Part shown: positions 36,368 to 46,322 of the stretch, piece by piece
How the letters are laid out: each line of letters begins with the position of its first letter
How positions within the stretch are numbered: position 1 is the first letter of the stretch
DNA from: Neobacillus cucumis
GTDB lineage: Bacteria > Bacillota > Bacilli > Bacillales_B > DSM-18226
DNA: 64,000 nt
Reading direction: 5' to 3'
Assembly: GCF_016107705.1 (NCBI RefSeq)
Contig: NZ_JAEHGC010000001.1
Location: 868,001 to 932,000, forward strand
Notes under the pieces: model-generated
Told to the model about the DNA's origin: nothing
Database searches by the model: none
Seen by the model: the letters and a program-made list of their open reading frames with translations, nothing else
Made by a program: the position numbers and the translations under genes

Positions 36368-38086
36368 TTAATCTTCCATTGTTGAAAGGTCACCAGTAGG
36401 CAGGTTAAGCTCCCATGCCTTTAACACACGTCTCATGATTTTACCGCTTCTTGTTTTTGGAAGCTTATCACGGAAATCAATCTCTCTAGGTGCCGCATGT
36501 GCTGCAAGACCTTTTTTCACAAACTGTCTAATTTCCTCTTTCAATTCTTCCGTTTCTTCAAAGCCATCTCTTAAGGCGATAAAGGCCTTAATAATTTCCC
36601 CGCGAACTGGGTCCGGTTTTCCAATAACGCCAGCTTCCGCGACCGCTGGGTGCTCAACAAGCTTGCTTTCCACCTCGAAAGGACCAACACGTTCACCGGA
36701 AGTCATGATTACATCATCAATACGTCCCTGGAACCAGAAATACCCTTCTTCATCCATATAGGCTGAATCGCCTGAAACATACCAGTCACCAGGCATAAAA
36801 TAGGACTCGTACTTTTCTTGGTTATTCCAAATTGTGTACATCATGGAAGGCCAGCCTTTTTTAATCGCAAGATTGCCCATACGGTAAGGTGGCAATTCAT
36901 TTCCTTGGTCATCAACGATAGCCGCGGTTACTCCCGGAATCGGTTTCCCCATTGAACCTGGTTTAATCGGCATACATGGGTAATTTGAAATCAGCTGTGC
37001 CCCTGTTTCCGTCATCCACCAGTTATCATGGATTCGTTTATTAAATACCTTTGCTCCCCATTTTACCACTTCAGGATTTAGCGGCTCCCCTACACTTAAA
37101 ACATGACGGAGTGAGCTAAGATTATATTTTTTCACAAGTTCATCGCCGGCTCCCATTAACATCCGGAAAGCAGTTGGGGCACTATACCAAACAGTAACAC
37201 CAAAATCTTCAATCATTTGATACCAGGATTCAGGGCTGAAACGTCCGCCAATAATGACATTAGAGGTTCCTGTTAACCATGGTCCGAAGATACCATAAGA
37301 GGTTCCTGTAACCCAGCCAGGGTCCGCTGTACACCAGTAAACATCGTCTTCTTTTAAATCAAGAACCCATTTAGCTGTTTGGTAATGCTGAACCATTGCA
37401 TTATGTACATGCAAAACCCCTTTAGGTTTCCCAGTAGAACCGGAAGTATAGTGTAGAATCATGCCGTCCGTTCTTTGAACCCATTCAATTCTTAACTCTT
37501 TCTCTGCTTCTTCAAACTTTTTCAAGAAGTCAATAACCGGTCCCTGCTCTTCAACATTTTTACCGATTACAAAAATATGCTTTAAATCAGGTAATTCACT
37601 GACAGGAATACGATCAAGCAATTCCGGAGTGGTAACAAGTACCTTTGCACCACTGTCCTGAAGACGGTCTCTGACAGCCCCCTCCATAAATGCTTCAAAT
37701 AACGGACCAACAATCGCTCCTAATTTAATGGCACCTAAGACAGTGAAATAAAGCTCTGGAGAGCGAGGCATGAAAATAAATACACGGTCGCCTTTATCTA
37801 CATCGCCATAGGTTTTCAAAACATTGCCTGCCTTGTTTGACAGTTCCTTCATTTCTTTAAATGTGTACTTCTCGTCCCTTACTCCATCACGATAATAAAG
37901 AGCAATTTTGTTCTTCCGGAAGGTTTTTACATGACGGTCAATCGCCTCGTAAGCCATATTTACCAATCCTGTTTCGTGCCAAGAAAATTCCTTTTCAGCT
38001 TCTTCCCAGTTAAAATTCTTATACAATTCTTCATAATTTGGTAAGTTATACTCTCCCTGAACTACTGGCAGCGCTTCCACTCTCAT
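36368..38086 (-). CDS. acsA: Acetyl-CoA synthetase
   Basis: 572-residue adenylate-forming enzyme that converts acetate, ATP and CoA to acetyl-CoA. The phosphate loop is TSGSTGKPKGV near residue 220 and WWMTETGAQ near 350. The C-terminal PKTRSGKIMRR carries the lysine that AcuA acetylates to switch the enzyme off and AcuC deacetylates. The ATG follows AAGGGGGAAA. It is divergent from acuABC and shares a 200-bp control region with a cre. Confidence 0.97.
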   Translation of the reverse strand: MRVEALPVVQGEYNLPNYEELYKNFNWEEAEKEFSWHETGLVNMAYEAIDRHVKTFRKNKIALYYRDGVRDEKYTFKEMKELSNKAGNVLKTYGDVDKGDRVFIFMPRSPELYFTVLGAIKLGAIVGPLFEAFMEGAVRDRLQDSGAKVLVTTPELLDRIPVSELPDLKHIFVIGKNVEEQGPVIDFLKKFEEAEKELRIEWVQRTDGMILHYTSGSTGKPKGVLHVHNAMVQHYQTAKWVLDLKEDDVYWCTADPGWVTGTSYGIFGPWLTGTSNVIIGGRFSPESWYQMIEDFGVTVWYSAPTAFRMLMGAGDELVKKYNLSSLRHVLSVGEPLNPEVVKWGAKVFNKRIHDNWWMTETGAQLISNYPCMPIKPGSMGKPIPGVTAAIVDDQGNELPPYRMGNLAIKKGWPSMMYTIWNNQEKYESYFMPGDWYVSGDSAYMDEEGYFWFQGRIDDVIMTSGERVGPFEVESKLVEHPAVAEAGVIGKPDPVRGEIIKAFIALRDGFEETEELKEEIRQFVKKGLAAHAAPREIDFRDKLPKTRSGKIMRRVLKAWELNLPTGDLSTMED

Positions 38087-38211
38087 CTAAATTTCCCCCT
38101 TAAGTTTTATTGAGATAATTATATTACAAATAGAGACTATTCTCAATTTTTAAAATTATTTTTTTGTATGATAATTTTTTTGAAATCTATAAAAAGTGTC
38201 TAAACATTTTG

Positions 38212-38225
38212 TGAAAACGCTTTTA
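38212..38225. promoter_or_regulatory. cre site between acsA and acuA
   Basis: TGAAAACGCTTTTA matches the cre consensus at 13 of 14 positions. It lies just upstream of the acuA -10 candidate (TATAAT at 38242) and 126 bp before acsA, suited to repressing one or both. CcpA repression of this pair is known in B. subtilis. Confidence 0.7.
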
Positions 38226-38285
38226 ATAAATAGATTTTTTGTATAATAGAATTATATATGAAACACTTTTCCAGGTGGTGAACAA

Positions 38286-38918
38286 ATGGAACATAAGAAA
38301 ACGTACAATGCAAAAGAATTAGAGACCCCTCACGGAAATTTAATTATAGAAGGACCAATCTCAGCGGAAAAGCTGGCAGGTTACGAATTTCATGAGGACC
38401 TTACCGCCTTTCGCCCGCCCAGGCAGCAACACCAAGCATTGGTGGGAATTGCCGATCTTACGGAAGGAAGAATTATTATCGCCAGATCTCACCATACAAT
38501 TGTTGGCTATGTTACCTATCTCTATCCAGACCCTCTTGAAAGATGGTCTGAAGGAAAAATGGATAATTTAATAGAATTAGGTGCCATTGAAGTCATTCCT
38601 CAATTTAGGGGCTGTGCTGTTGGTAAAAATCTCATAATCGTGTCAATGATGGATGATGCGATGGAAGATTATATTACGATTACGACTGAATATTATTGGC
38701 ACTGGGATCTAAAAGGAACAGGCCTGAATGTATGGGAATATCGAAAGATTATGGAAAAAATGATGAATGCCGGTGGACTTGAATGGTATGCAACCGATGA
38801 TCCTGAAATTTGTTCCCATCCTGCAAATTGCTTAATGGTCAAGATCGGTAAAAGGGTAGATAATGAATCCGTCCAAAAATTTGACCGCCTGCGCTTTATG
38901 AATCGGTTTATGTATTAA
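38286..38918 (+). CDS. acuA: Protein lysine acetyltransferase AcuA
   Basis: 210-residue GNAT-fold enzyme that acetylates and inactivates AcsA. The acetyl-CoA site is visible in LGAIEVIPQFRGCAVGKNLI near residues 97-116. The N-terminal HGNLIIEGP and ADLTEGRIIIA are typical of AcuA. The ATG has AGGTGGTG upstream. First gene of acuABC; a 124-bp repeat separates it from acuB. Confidence 0.95.
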   Translation: MEHKKTYNAKELETPHGNLIIEGPISAEKLAGYEFHEDLTAFRPPRQQHQALVGIADLTEGRIIIARSHHTIVGYVTYLYPDPLERWSEGKMDNLIELGAIEVIPQFRGCAVGKNLIIVSMMDDAMEDYITITTEYYWHWDLKGTGLNVWEYRKIMEKMMNAGGLEWYATDDPEICSHPANCLMVKIGKRVDNESVQKFDRLRFMNRFMY

Positions 38919-38920
38919 AC

Positions 38921-39044
38921 GAAAAGCGGAAGCGCCTTGGTCAGCCCCGACAAGCATAAGACAAGCCGGCGAGAAGGTTGCTCTTTAACCTTCTTGACGG
39001 ATTGACTGTAGACCATCGAGGGGCTAGGCGCTGGAGCTGGACAC
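38921..39044 (+). repeat. GAAAAGCGGAAGCGC...GGCGCTGGAGCTGGAC repeat, copy A
   Basis: Intergenic repeat with complementary ends (GCGGAAGCGCC and GGCGCTGGAGCTGG) and an internal hairpin (GAGAAGGTT/AACCTTCTTG). It lies inside the acuABC operon, between acuA and acuB. A relative is at 51288-51434. Confidence 0.82.
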
Positions 39045-39075
39045 TAAAACTGTTTTTATGAAGGGGGATTTTCCA

Positions 39076-39723
39076 ATGATCGTAGAAGAAATCATGAAAC
39101 CAAACGTTGCAACACTTTTTCCAACAGATTCGATAAAGGATGCCTTACGACTAATGGAATCAAAAAAAATTCGCCATGTGCCCATTATCGACTCCGAAAA
39201 TCATTTAGTAGGGTTAGTTACGGTCGTAGATATCCGTGATGCCATGCCCTCTATATTTCATGCTAATGAACACTTGGAAGACTTACAAAAACCAGTTGTG
39301 ACGATAATGAAAAAAAATGTGATTACGGGCCATCCGCTTGATTTTGTAGAAGAGGTGGCAGGTCTTTTTTATGAACATAAAATCAGCTGCCTTCCCATCA
39401 TCAATGATCAAAAGCTAGTTGGAATTATCACAGAAACAGACCTGCTAAGGACAATGGTGGAATTAACCGGTGCCCATCAGCCCGGGTCGCAAATTGAAAT
39501 AAAGGTCCCGAATATAACCGGAATGCTTTGTGAAATTTCTAGTATAATTCGAAAACGTAACGCAAATATTCTTAGTGTGCTTGTTTACCCGGACAAAAAG
39601 GATGATCAATTTAAAATACTCGTTATTCGCGTGCAAATGATGAACCCAACGGGGCTAATTGAAGATTTAAAAAAAGCAGGACACCATGTTCTATGGCCAA
39701 ATCTTCCGGGGATTTCACTATGA
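39076..39723 (+). CDS. acuB: AcuB, CBS-pair and ACT domain protein
   Basis: 215 residues: two CBS motifs (about 1-55 and 75-130) and an ACT domain (about 140-210, with [16 protein letters not shown]). Probably senses a nucleotide or amino acid; its part in acetate or acetoin use is not settled. I chose the ATG at 39076, preceded by AAGGGGG. Its stop overlaps the acuC start (ATGA). Confidence 0.93.
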   Translation: MIVEEIMKPNVATLFPTDSIKDALRLMESKKIRHVPIIDSENHLVGLVTVVDIRDAMPSIFHANEHLEDLQKPVVTIMKKNVITGHPLDFVEEVAGLFYEHKISCLPIINDQKLVGIITETDLLRTMVELTGAHQPGSQIEIKVPNITGMLCEISSIIRKRNANILSVLVYPDKKDDQFKILVIRVQMMNPTGLIEDLKKAGHHVLWPNLPGISL

Positions 39724-40892
39724 CAGATAAATGTTCATTTGTTTTTTCAGAAGAACTGCTGAATTATAAATTCAGCAGCCATCATCCTTTTAATCAGTTT
39801 CGGCTTAAATTAACAGTAGATTTACTTAAAAAATTAAATGCACTGGATGAAAAGCAAATTATCATACCCAGATCGGCAAGTGTACAGGATCTCAGCCTTA
39901 TTCATGATCCAAATTATATTGACGCCGTATTTAAGGCTGGTCATGATCAGCTGCCTATCGAAATAGCAGAAAACTATGGTTTAGGAACCGAGGACACTCC
40001 AATTTTCCCAAATATGCATGAGGCCAGCTCATTACTAGTTGGCGGGACATTGACGGCAGTTGACCAGGTAATGACAGGACAAGCAGTTCATGCAGTTCAT
40101 CTTGGAGGAGGTCTTCATCACGGGTTTCGAGGAAAAGCTTCCGGGTTTTGCATTTATAATGACAGCTCTGTAGCAATTAAATATCTGCAGCAAAAATATA
40201 ATGCGCGCGTTTTATATGTCGATACGGATGCTCATCATGGGGATGGAGTCCAATGGTCTTTTTATGATGATCCTAATGTGTGTACCCTGTCTATCCATGA
40301 AACAGGCAGATATTTATTTCCCGGAACAGGAAACGTAAATGAACGCGGCCAAGGCAAAGGTTACGGCTATTCGTTTAACATTCCTGTTGATGCCTTTACC
40401 GAAGATGAATCATGGCTTCACTCCTATTCACATGCAATTAGGGAAGTAGCCGATTTCTTTAAGCCAGATGTTATCCTCACCCAAAATGGTGCAGATGCTC
40501 ATTACTTTGATCCATTAACACATTTATCCGCAACGATGAAAATCTATCGCGAAATACCAAAGCTTGCCCATGAAATCGCCCATCAATATTGTAATGGCCG
40601 CTGGATTGCTGTTGGTGGCGGCGGGTATGATATCTGGAGAGTGGTGCCACGCGCATGGGCCCTTATTTGGCTCGAAATGACTGAAAACCCCAATTGTTAT
40701 GGTAATTTACCTGATGAATGGGTCCAATTCTGGCAGAAGGATTCCCCCGTTGAATTACCTAAGGAATGGGACGATCCAGACAATCTCTATTTGCCGATTC
40801 CAAGAAAGGCAGAAATTACTGAAAAAAATTTACAGACGCTTGAAAAGGCTTTATATCCAATTCGAAATCAGCAAAAGAGTCAATCCAGCTAA
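39720..40892 (+). CDS. acuC: Protein lysine deacetylase AcuC
   Basis: 390-residue class I/II histone-deacetylase-fold enzyme that reactivates acetylated AcsA. Zinc and catalytic residues appear in GGGLHHGF near residue 130, [11 protein letters not shown] near 170 and [11 protein letters not shown] near 257. Translation starts at the ATG overlapping the acuB stop by 4 bases, indicating coupling. The motA/motB-like genes (ytxDE) that follow in B. subtilis are missing here. Confidence 0.95.
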   Translation: MTDKCSFVFSEELLNYKFSSHHPFNQFRLKLTVDLLKKLNALDEKQIIIPRSASVQDLSLIHDPNYIDAVFKAGHDQLPIEIAENYGLGTEDTPIFPNMHEASSLLVGGTLTAVDQVMTGQAVHAVHLGGGLHHGFRGKASGFCIYNDSSVAIKYLQQKYNARVLYVDTDAHHGDGVQWSFYDDPNVCTLSIHETGRYLFPGTGNVNERGQGKGYGYSFNIPVDAFTEDESWLHSYSHAIREVADFFKPDVILTQNGADAHYFDPLTHLSATMKIYREIPKLAHEIAHQYCNGRWIAVGGGGYDIWRVVPRAWALIWLEMTENPNCYGNLPDEWVQFWQKDSPVELPKEWDDPDNLYLPIPRKAEITEKNLQTLEKALYPIRNQQKSQSS

Positions 40893-40895
40893 TAT

Positions 40896-40926
40896 TAAAA
40901 GGGCTATCTGCAGATAGCCCTTTTAA
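40896..40926. terminator. Bidirectional terminator between acuC and ccpA
   Basis: TAAAAGGGCTATCTG/CAGATAGCCCTTTTA, a perfect long stem. Confidence 0.92.
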
Positions 40927-40927
40927 T

Positions 40928-41917
40928 TTATTTTGTTGATTGACGATGTTCAATTCGGTGTGGAAGAACCACAGTATGCCGCTCCACTTTTTCTTTATTC
41001 ATATATTTAGTCAACAGACGCATTGCCACTGCACCGATATCGTATAATGGCTGAATAACAGTTGTTAGCTGTGGACGTACCATAAGGGCCAATCTTGTAT
41101 TATCCGAGGTAATGACCTCAAAGTCTTCAGGTATATTGTACCCCTTATCCTGAGCACCATGGACAACCCCAAGTGCCATTTCATCAGATGCCACTAAAAT
41201 GGCAGTTGGCCGTTCTTGTGCTTCCAATAACTTTTCAAAGGCTTCAATTCCTGAATCGTATGTGTAATCTCCTTCAACAACCAATTCTTCGTTAAATGGA
41301 ATCCCGGCATCCTCAAGCGCTCTTTGATACCCTTTTACCTTATTCTCCAGTTCATATAATGGACCGACGACAAAGGCAATATTCTTGTGGCCTTTATCGA
41401 TAAATTCTTTAACCGAATCATAAGCGGCTTGTTCATAATTAATATTCACTGAAGGAATCGTTTCAGTTTCTTCCATAGAGCCGGCAAGCACAATAGGGAC
41501 AGGTGATTTTTCAAATTCCTCTACATGTTCAGAAGTAATATTTCCTCCCATAAAAATTATGCCGTCCACTTGTTTCCCAAGCATCGTGTTAAACAGGTGT
41601 AATTCTTTATCTTTATTTTGGTCAGAGTTACTTAAGATAATATTGTACTTATACATTGTTGCAATATCTTCAATACCACGTGCTAATTCAGCATAAAAAA
41701 TATTTGAGATATCCGGGATAATGACACCAACAGTAGTGGTTTTTTTACTTGCTAATCCTCTTGCAACAGCATTCGGACGGTATCCTAGCCGTTCAATTAC
41801 CTCTAATACTTTTTTACGGGTAACCGGTTTAACATTGGGATTCCCATTCACAACACGTGAAACGGTTGCCATCGAAACATTTGCTTCCCGGGCAACATCA
41901 TAGATCGTCACATTCAC
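40928..41917 (-). CDS. ccpA: Catabolite control protein CcpA
   Basis: LacI/GalR-family master regulator of carbon catabolite control. 329 residues: HTH ([20 protein letters not shown]) and hinge ([19 protein letters not shown]), then a periplasmic-binding-like core that contacts HPr-Ser-P. The GTG at 41917 gives MNVTIYDV, as I recall for B. megaterium CcpA, about 10 bases after AAGGAG; GTG or TTG codons three and two codons upstream are alternatives. Its targets in this window are ackA, acsA/acuA and probably the gamma-lyase gene. Confidence 0.96.
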   Translation of the reverse strand: MNVTIYDVAREANVSMATVSRVVNGNPNVKPVTRKKVLEVIERLGYRPNAVARGLASKKTTTVGVIIPDISNIFYAELARGIEDIATMYKYNIILSNSDQNKDKELHLFNTMLGKQVDGIIFMGGNITSEHVEEFEKSPVPIVLAGSMEETETIPSVNINYEQAAYDSVKEFIDKGHKNIAFVVGPLYELENKVKGYQRALEDAGIPFNEELVVEGDYTYDSGIEAFEKLLEAQERPTAILVASDEMALGVVHGAQDKGYNIPEDFEVITSDNTRLALMVRPQLTTVIQPLYDIGAVAMRLLTKYMNKEKVERHTVVLPHRIEHRQSTK

Positions 41918-42124
41918 GCTCAACACTCTCCTTAAAACGATACATTATTTTTCTTTATTTTATAGCAGTTTAACAAAGCCTAGTCATTTTCTTTTCTTTA
42001 GCTTGTTCTATCGTTTCCGCTATTTTAATTTGTGATATAATAAACAATCTTAATTATCTATTTAATGATACGACAAGAACGTAGAAGCCGCAATGAGATT
42101 CCTCTATTTTCGGAAATTTTAAGT

Positions 42125-42162
42125 AAAAAAACCTCCTGCACAGGTTTGCAGAAGGTTTTTTG
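42125..42162 (-). terminator. aroA terminator
   Basis: AAAAAACCTCCTGCA/TGCAGAAGGTTTTTT; symmetrical, minus-strand T-run. Confidence 0.85.
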
Positions 42163-42181
42163 GAAATATTTACTATCAAGT

Positions 42182-43258
42182 TTAAATCCGAACAAAGTTC
42201 GATGCTAGTAACTCATTGTAAAAATTGTCAAATTGTTCAAGATTCATTTGTTGTTGTGCGTCGGATAATGCTACGGCTGGATCTGGATGAACTTCAGCCA
42301 TAACTCCATCAGCACCAATTGCAATCGCCGCCTTAGCAGCAGGAAGTAGTAAATCTCTTCTTCCAGTGGAGTGTGTTACATCCACCATAACCGGTAAATG
42401 TGTCTCTTGTTTCAAAATTGGTACTGCAGAAATATCTAATGTATTTCTTGTGGCACGTTCATATGTGCGAATACCGCGTTCGCATAGAATAATTTGGCCG
42501 TTGCCTTGTGCCATAATATATTCTGCTGCATTGATAAATTCTTCAATAGTTGCTGCAAGTCCTCTTTTTAATAAAACAGGTTTCTTTACAGCTCCGGCTG
42601 CTTTTAATAATTCAAAGTTTTGCATATTACGTGCTCCAATTTGAATTACATCAAGGTACTCAGCTGCCATTTCAATATCCGCAGGGTTTACAATCTCACT
42701 AATTACAGCCATATCGAACTCAGTTGCAACACGTTTTAAAATTTTTAAGCCTTCGACGCCTAAACCTTGGAAATCATATGGAGAGGTTCTTGGCTTATAT
42801 GCACCACCACGCAGAAGTTTTAGCCCTTTCTCCTTCATTGCTTTTGCTACCGTTGCAACTTGCTCATAGGATTCAACTGCACAAGGACCAAAAACAAAGT
42901 GCGGTTTACCGTCCCCAATATTTTCACCTTTTAACGTAACAATTGTATCTTCTGGCTTTTTCTTTCTTGATACTAATAATGCTTTACTATGATCATCTTT
43001 TTGCAGGTCTAACCCAGCTTTAAAAATTTCTTTAAAAATGTGATCAATTGTTGAATTTTCAAAAGGACCATCATTATGATCCTTAATAACCTCCAACATT
43101 TTTCTTTCACGGACTGGATCGTAGCGGTAAACTCCCTGGTTTCCCTTCACTTGCCCAATCTCTTGGACGAGTCGAGCTCTTTCATTAATTAACCTCAACA
43201 ATTCCAAGTTTAATTCATCCACACGTGATCTTAAGTGATCCAATTCATTTGTGCTCAA
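42182..43258 (-). CDS. aroA: Bifunctional chorismate mutase / DAHP synthase
   Basis: 358 residues, equal to what I recall for B. subtilis AroA. The N-terminal AroQ-type chorismate mutase (1-90) is fused to a type I-beta DAHP synthase ([42 protein letters not shown]). It catalyses the first step of aromatic amino acid synthesis and is feedback-inhibited by chorismate or prephenate through the mutase domain. The start is TTG at 43258 with GGACGGGG upstream. An inverted repeat AAGCACT/AGTGCTT lies upstream near 43438-43453. Confidence 0.95.
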   Translation of the reverse strand: MSTNELDHLRSRVDELNLELLRLINERARLVQEIGQVKGNQGVYRYDPVRERKMLEVIKDHNDGPFENSTIDHIFKEIFKAGLDLQKDDHSKALLVSRKKKPEDTIVTLKGENIGDGKPHFVFGPCAVESYEQVATVAKAMKEKGLKLLRGGAYKPRTSPYDFQGLGVEGLKILKRVATEFDMAVISEIVNPADIEMAAEYLDVIQIGARNMQNFELLKAAGAVKKPVLLKRGLAATIEEFINAAEYIMAQGNGQIILCERGIRTYERATRNTLDISAVPILKQETHLPVMVDVTHSTGRRDLLLPAAKAAIAIGADGVMAEVHPDPAVALSDAQQQMNLEQFDNFYNELLASNFVRI

Positions 43259-43525
43259 TATTTTCCCCGTCCTTTCATTGCCAATCAGATATTTATATTC
43301 ATAAATACTGAACGGTGTCCTACGTTTTAAAAGATTGTTTTGAAAATAAATTTTCTGTTTTTTCAATAATTAGGCTTTATTATAGCGGAAAAAATTATAT
43401 TTGTCATCACTTTTTTCTTTAATAGTTAAACGCTTTTAAGCACTAAAGTGCTTTTAGGGATATTAAATTAAAATATGTTGATATCTGAATTATGTGATGC
43501 TTATAGAAAAATTGTACATTTTTTT

Positions 43526-43556
43526 AAAACGAAAGCACCCATATTATGGATGCCCT
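43526..43556 (-). terminator. ytxJ terminator
   Basis: Minus-strand GCATCCAT/ATGGGTGC stem followed by TTTCGTTTT. Confidence 0.7.
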
Positions 43557-43562
43557 TAAATG

Positions 43563-43895
43563 CTACTGATTTTCACTCACTGCATCTGCTAATGAACGCT
43601 TGGTAATTTTCCAATGAGAGGCATTCCAGCGTGGCTCCCCATTTGTAAAAAGAATAGCCTGTGGTGATTCATGCTTAATATTAAATTTCTCTGCAATTTC
43701 GTTTGATAATGGGCGTGAATCCTGTACAGCTAAAAAGTAAGCAGGAATGCTATTTTCATTATCGGCAAATTTTTGATATTCCTGATATGCTGCCTGACTA
43801 ACCGGACATGTTAAACTATGTTTTAAGAAAAGGAATTTCTCTTCTTTTTTCAGTAGTTCTTCAAACTGTTCTTGGGTTTCTATTTTTTCTACCAT
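43563..43895 (-). CDS. ytxJ: Bacilliredoxin BrxC-type protein (YtxJ)
   Basis: 110-residue thioredoxin-fold protein with the single active-site cysteine in LTCPVS (TCPxS) near residue 31. BrxC takes part in bacillithiol-dependent reduction of protein mixed disulfides. The start at 43895 follows TTTGGAGGG. Third gene of the ytxGHJ stress operon; a hairpin at 43917-43949 lies between ytxH and this gene. Confidence 0.92.
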   Translation of the reverse strand: MVEKIETQEQFEELLKKEEKFLFLKHSLTCPVSQAAYQEYQKFADNENSIPAYFLAVQDSRPLSNEIAEKFNIKHESPQAILFTNGEPRWNASHWKITKRSLADAVSENQ

Positions 43896-43916
43896 ATTTA
43901 TTCCCTCCAAAAAATT

Positions 43917-43950
43917 AAACGGTGAAGTCATTTTATCACTCCACCGTTTC
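43917..43950 (-). terminator. Hairpin between ytxH and ytxJ
   Basis: Minus-strand AAACGGTG...CACCGTTT followed by AATTTTTT, just before the ytxJ ribosome site. It resembles a partial terminator or processing hairpin that would lower ytxJ expression. Confidence 0.6.
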
Positions 43951-43984
43951 TATCACAAATAATCAGTTTAGATTTTAAAAATTC

Positions 43985-44473
43985 TTACTGTTTTACCTTT
44001 AACTCTTCTTCATCGAGGGCTTTTTTTGCTTCGTCTAGTTTTCTCTTAATATCCTCGCTGTTTAGCGGTGCCACTGTCTTTATGCTTACATTTTTTTGTT
44101 GGTGGGTTTGAATGGGAATATAAATGACATCTGACTTGTCCTCTTTTTCTTCCCTTGCCTTTGGTTTGATTTTTGTTTTGCTTAAAAGATCACTTGATTG
44201 TTGAACGATGCCCTGTGTAATCGATGTTGTCTTGGAAGCAAGCTGGCTGCTTTTGTTCATCATATTTCCCCGCAAATCTGCGGTTTTTTCCATTATAAAA
44301 CCCGTTTGGTTACTTAGTTTGTTTCGCAAATCCTTCCCTGCTTTTGGTGCAAAAAACAGTGCAGCAGCAGCACCAACCATCCCGCCTATTAAGGCGCCAA
44401 GTAAAAAACTATTACCGGAATCTTCGTTTCTTTTTTGGTTCGTTTCTCGTGTTTCGTTATCTTTATTAGACAT
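43985..44473 (-). CDS. ytxH: YtxH family general stress protein
   Basis: 162 residues. The YtxH/GvpP-type hydrophobic segment GALIGGMVGAAAALFFAPKAGKDLR at about 26-50 is intact, followed by helical Lys/Ser/Thr-rich sequence. Probably membrane-attached; molecular role unknown. Twenty-nine bases after ytxG, so co-transcribed. Confidence 0.92.
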   Translation of the reverse strand: MSNKDNETRETNQKRNEDSGNSFLLGALIGGMVGAAAALFFAPKAGKDLRNKLSNQTGFIMEKTADLRGNMMNKSSQLASKTTSITQGIVQQSSDLLSKTKIKPKAREEKEDKSDVIYIPIQTHQQKNVSIKTVAPLNSEDIKRKLDEAKKALDEEELKVKQ

Positions 44474-44502
44474 AAAAAACGCCCTCCTTGGCTTAACCTA
44501 TA

Positions 44503-44964
44503 TTATCTTGACCTAACTCTGCCGCTTTCACCGGGGGTAATCCTATTTTTTTCTTGTCTTTTTTCCTTCCATTTATCCTTAAGTTCAAGAATTACATTAC
44601 TCCATTGAATAACTTGGGAAACTTTTTCTTTACTTTCTTCAACCTGCTTGTCTAAGGAATGGCTAATGTCCTGTAAGGTTCCATTAAACTTACTCACTGT
44701 TGTACCAACGTCTTTTACAGCATCTACAACACTATTTAAGCTTTCTGACTTATATTTCAGATCATCAGCAAGAGCATTTGTTTTTTGTAAAAGCGCGGTT
44801 GTTTCTGTTGTGACTCCTTCAAGCTGTGTTTCGAGCCCTTCAAGAGTTTTCGAAACGCTTTTCAATGTCTCCCTTAACGACTTAAGCATTTTGGAAACAT
44901 AAATCACAAGTACTAAAAAGGCGATTGCAATCAATGCAACACTTAAGTATAAAATAATAATCAT
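44503..44964 (-). CDS. ytxG: DUF948 membrane protein YtxG
   Basis: 153 residues: an N-terminal membrane helix (ILYLSVALIAIAFLVLVIY) and then a long coiled coil, the DUF948 pattern. I chose the ATG at 44964, preceded by GGAGGTG. First gene of ytxGHJ. In B. subtilis this operon is controlled by sigma-B and sigma-H; a sigma-B type promoter is visible here. Confidence 0.9.
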   Translation of the reverse strand: MIIILYLSVALIAIAFLVLVIYVSKMLKSLRETLKSVSKTLEGLETQLEGVTTETTALLQKTNALADDLKYKSESLNSVVDAVKDVGTTVSKFNGTLQDISHSLDKQVEESKEKVSQVIQWSNVILELKDKWKEKRQEKNRITPGESGRVRSR

Positions 44965-44997
44965 CGTGGCACCTCCGCTTGATTCTACCATTATGTA

Positions 44998-45022
44998 TTA
45001 CCCAACGATGTTGGGTATAAAC
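44998..45022 (-). promoter_or_regulatory. Sigma-B promoter of ytxGHJ
   Basis: Minus-strand GTTTAT (45022-45017) and GGGTAA (45003-44998) with a 13-base spacer, close to the GTTTAA-N13-GGGTAT consensus. The region also forms the palindrome TACCCAAC/GTTGGGTA, which overlaps both elements. Confidence 0.75.
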
Positions 45023-45167
45023 CTCATCAACATTTTATACTACTTCAATATTTTTGTCTTGTTTTCCTGCCATCATATTTATAAAATATCGTTATTTTTC
45101 AACATTCAACCATATTCGGGTAAAATAGAGAGGTAGTATAAGAATTTTCTTTTCGGAGGCGTATGAA

Positions 45168-46283
45168 ATGAAGGATCCACGGATTGAGAAACTAGCAAAA
45201 AATTTAATCAACTATTCTGTTCAGCTTCAAAAGGGCGAAAAGGTACTAATTGAGAATTTCGGCTTGCAGCGTGAACTTGTAACCGCTTTAGTAAAAGAAG
45301 CTTATAAAGCAGGAGGCTGCCCATTTGTTCTTTTAAAAGATCATCAAGTGGACCGCTCTTTATTACTCGGTGCACAAGAAGAACAATTTAATCTAATGGC
45401 TGAATTTGAGGCCAATGTAATGAGGCAAATGGATGCATACATAGGACTGCGTTCCGGCAATAACATAAATGAGCATGCAGACGTACCAGATGAAAAAATG
45501 AAGATTCACGGGAATACAATTGGCAAGAAGGTCCACCGTGACATTCGGGTGCCAAAAACAAAATGGGTTGTTCTTCGTTACCCAACATCCTCCATGGCTC
45601 AATTAGCTAAAATGAGCACTGAAGGATTTGAAGACTTTTACTTTAATGTCTGTAACTTGGATTACGGAAAGATGGATGAGGCAATGGATGGCCTTGTTGA
45701 ACTTATGAACCGTACTGACAAAGTTCGTTTAACCGGACCGGGAACAGATCTTACCTTCTCCATAAAGGATATCCCGGCCATTAAATGTGCAGGAAGATTA
45801 AACATTCCGGATGGAGAGGTATATACAGCTCCTGTTCGTGATTCTGTTAACGGCGTGATTTCTTATAATACTCCATCCCCCTACCAAGGCTTTACGTTTG
45901 AAAATGTTAAATTAACCTTCAAGGATGGAAAAATTGTTGAAGCAGAAGCAAATGATTCAGAAAGAATCAATAAAATTTTTGATACTGATGAGGGAGCCCG
46001 CTATATCGGGGAATTTGCCATTGGGGTAAATCCATTCATTTTAAATCCAATGCAAGATATTTTATTTGATGAAAAAATTGCAGGAAGCTTCCATTTTACA
46101 CCTGGTCAATGCTATGATGATGCCTTTAACGGGAACCATTCAAATATTCACTGGGATATGGTCAATATTCAACGTCCTGAATATGGCGGAGGCGAAATTT
46201 ATTTTGATGATGTCCTGATTCGAAAGGATGGTCTATTCGTTATTCCTGAATTAGAAAAATTAAATCCTGATCACTTAAAATAA
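45168..46283 (+). CDS. M29 family aminopeptidase (AmpS/PepS type)
   Basis: 371-residue metallo-aminopeptidase of family M29. A conserved Glu-containing GEFAIGVNP lies near residue 285, and GNHSNIHWDMV near 325 contributes His, Asp ligands. RLTGPGTDLTFSI in the middle is also typical. It releases N-terminal residues from peptides in the cytosol. The ATG follows GGAGGCGT. Shorter than the 410-residue AmpS of B. subtilis as I recall it, but within the family range. Confidence 0.9.
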   Translation: MKDPRIEKLAKNLINYSVQLQKGEKVLIENFGLQRELVTALVKEAYKAGGCPFVLLKDHQVDRSLLLGAQEEQFNLMAEFEANVMRQMDAYIGLRSGNNINEHADVPDEKMKIHGNTIGKKVHRDIRVPKTKWVVLRYPTSSMAQLAKMSTEGFEDFYFNVCNLDYGKMDEAMDGLVELMNRTDKVRLTGPGTDLTFSIKDIPAIKCAGRLNIPDGEVYTAPVRDSVNGVISYNTPSPYQGFTFENVKLTFKDGKIVEAEANDSERINKIFDTDEGARYIGEFAIGVNPFILNPMQDILFDEKIAGSFHFTPGQCYDDAFNGNHSNIHWDMVNIQRPEYGGGEIYFDDVLIRKDGLFVIPELEKLNPDHLK

Positions 46284-46284
46284 A

Positions 46285-46322
46285 AGAAAAAGGATGCCGG
46301 CAAATGCCTGGCATCCTTTTTT
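46285..46322. terminator. Bidirectional terminator between the aminopeptidase and murC
   Basis: AAAAAGGATGCC/GGCATCCTTTTT hairpin. Confidence 0.92.

Noticed and set aside
42105..42119. CodY-box-like TATTTTCGGAAATTT upstream of ccpA
   Set aside because: Three mismatches to the 15-bp consensus, including the central position; too weak in AT-rich DNA.
43431..43446. cre-like GTTAAACGCTTTTA upstream of aroA
   Set aside because: Matches only about 11 of 14 positions and lacks the leading TG and the C near the end.
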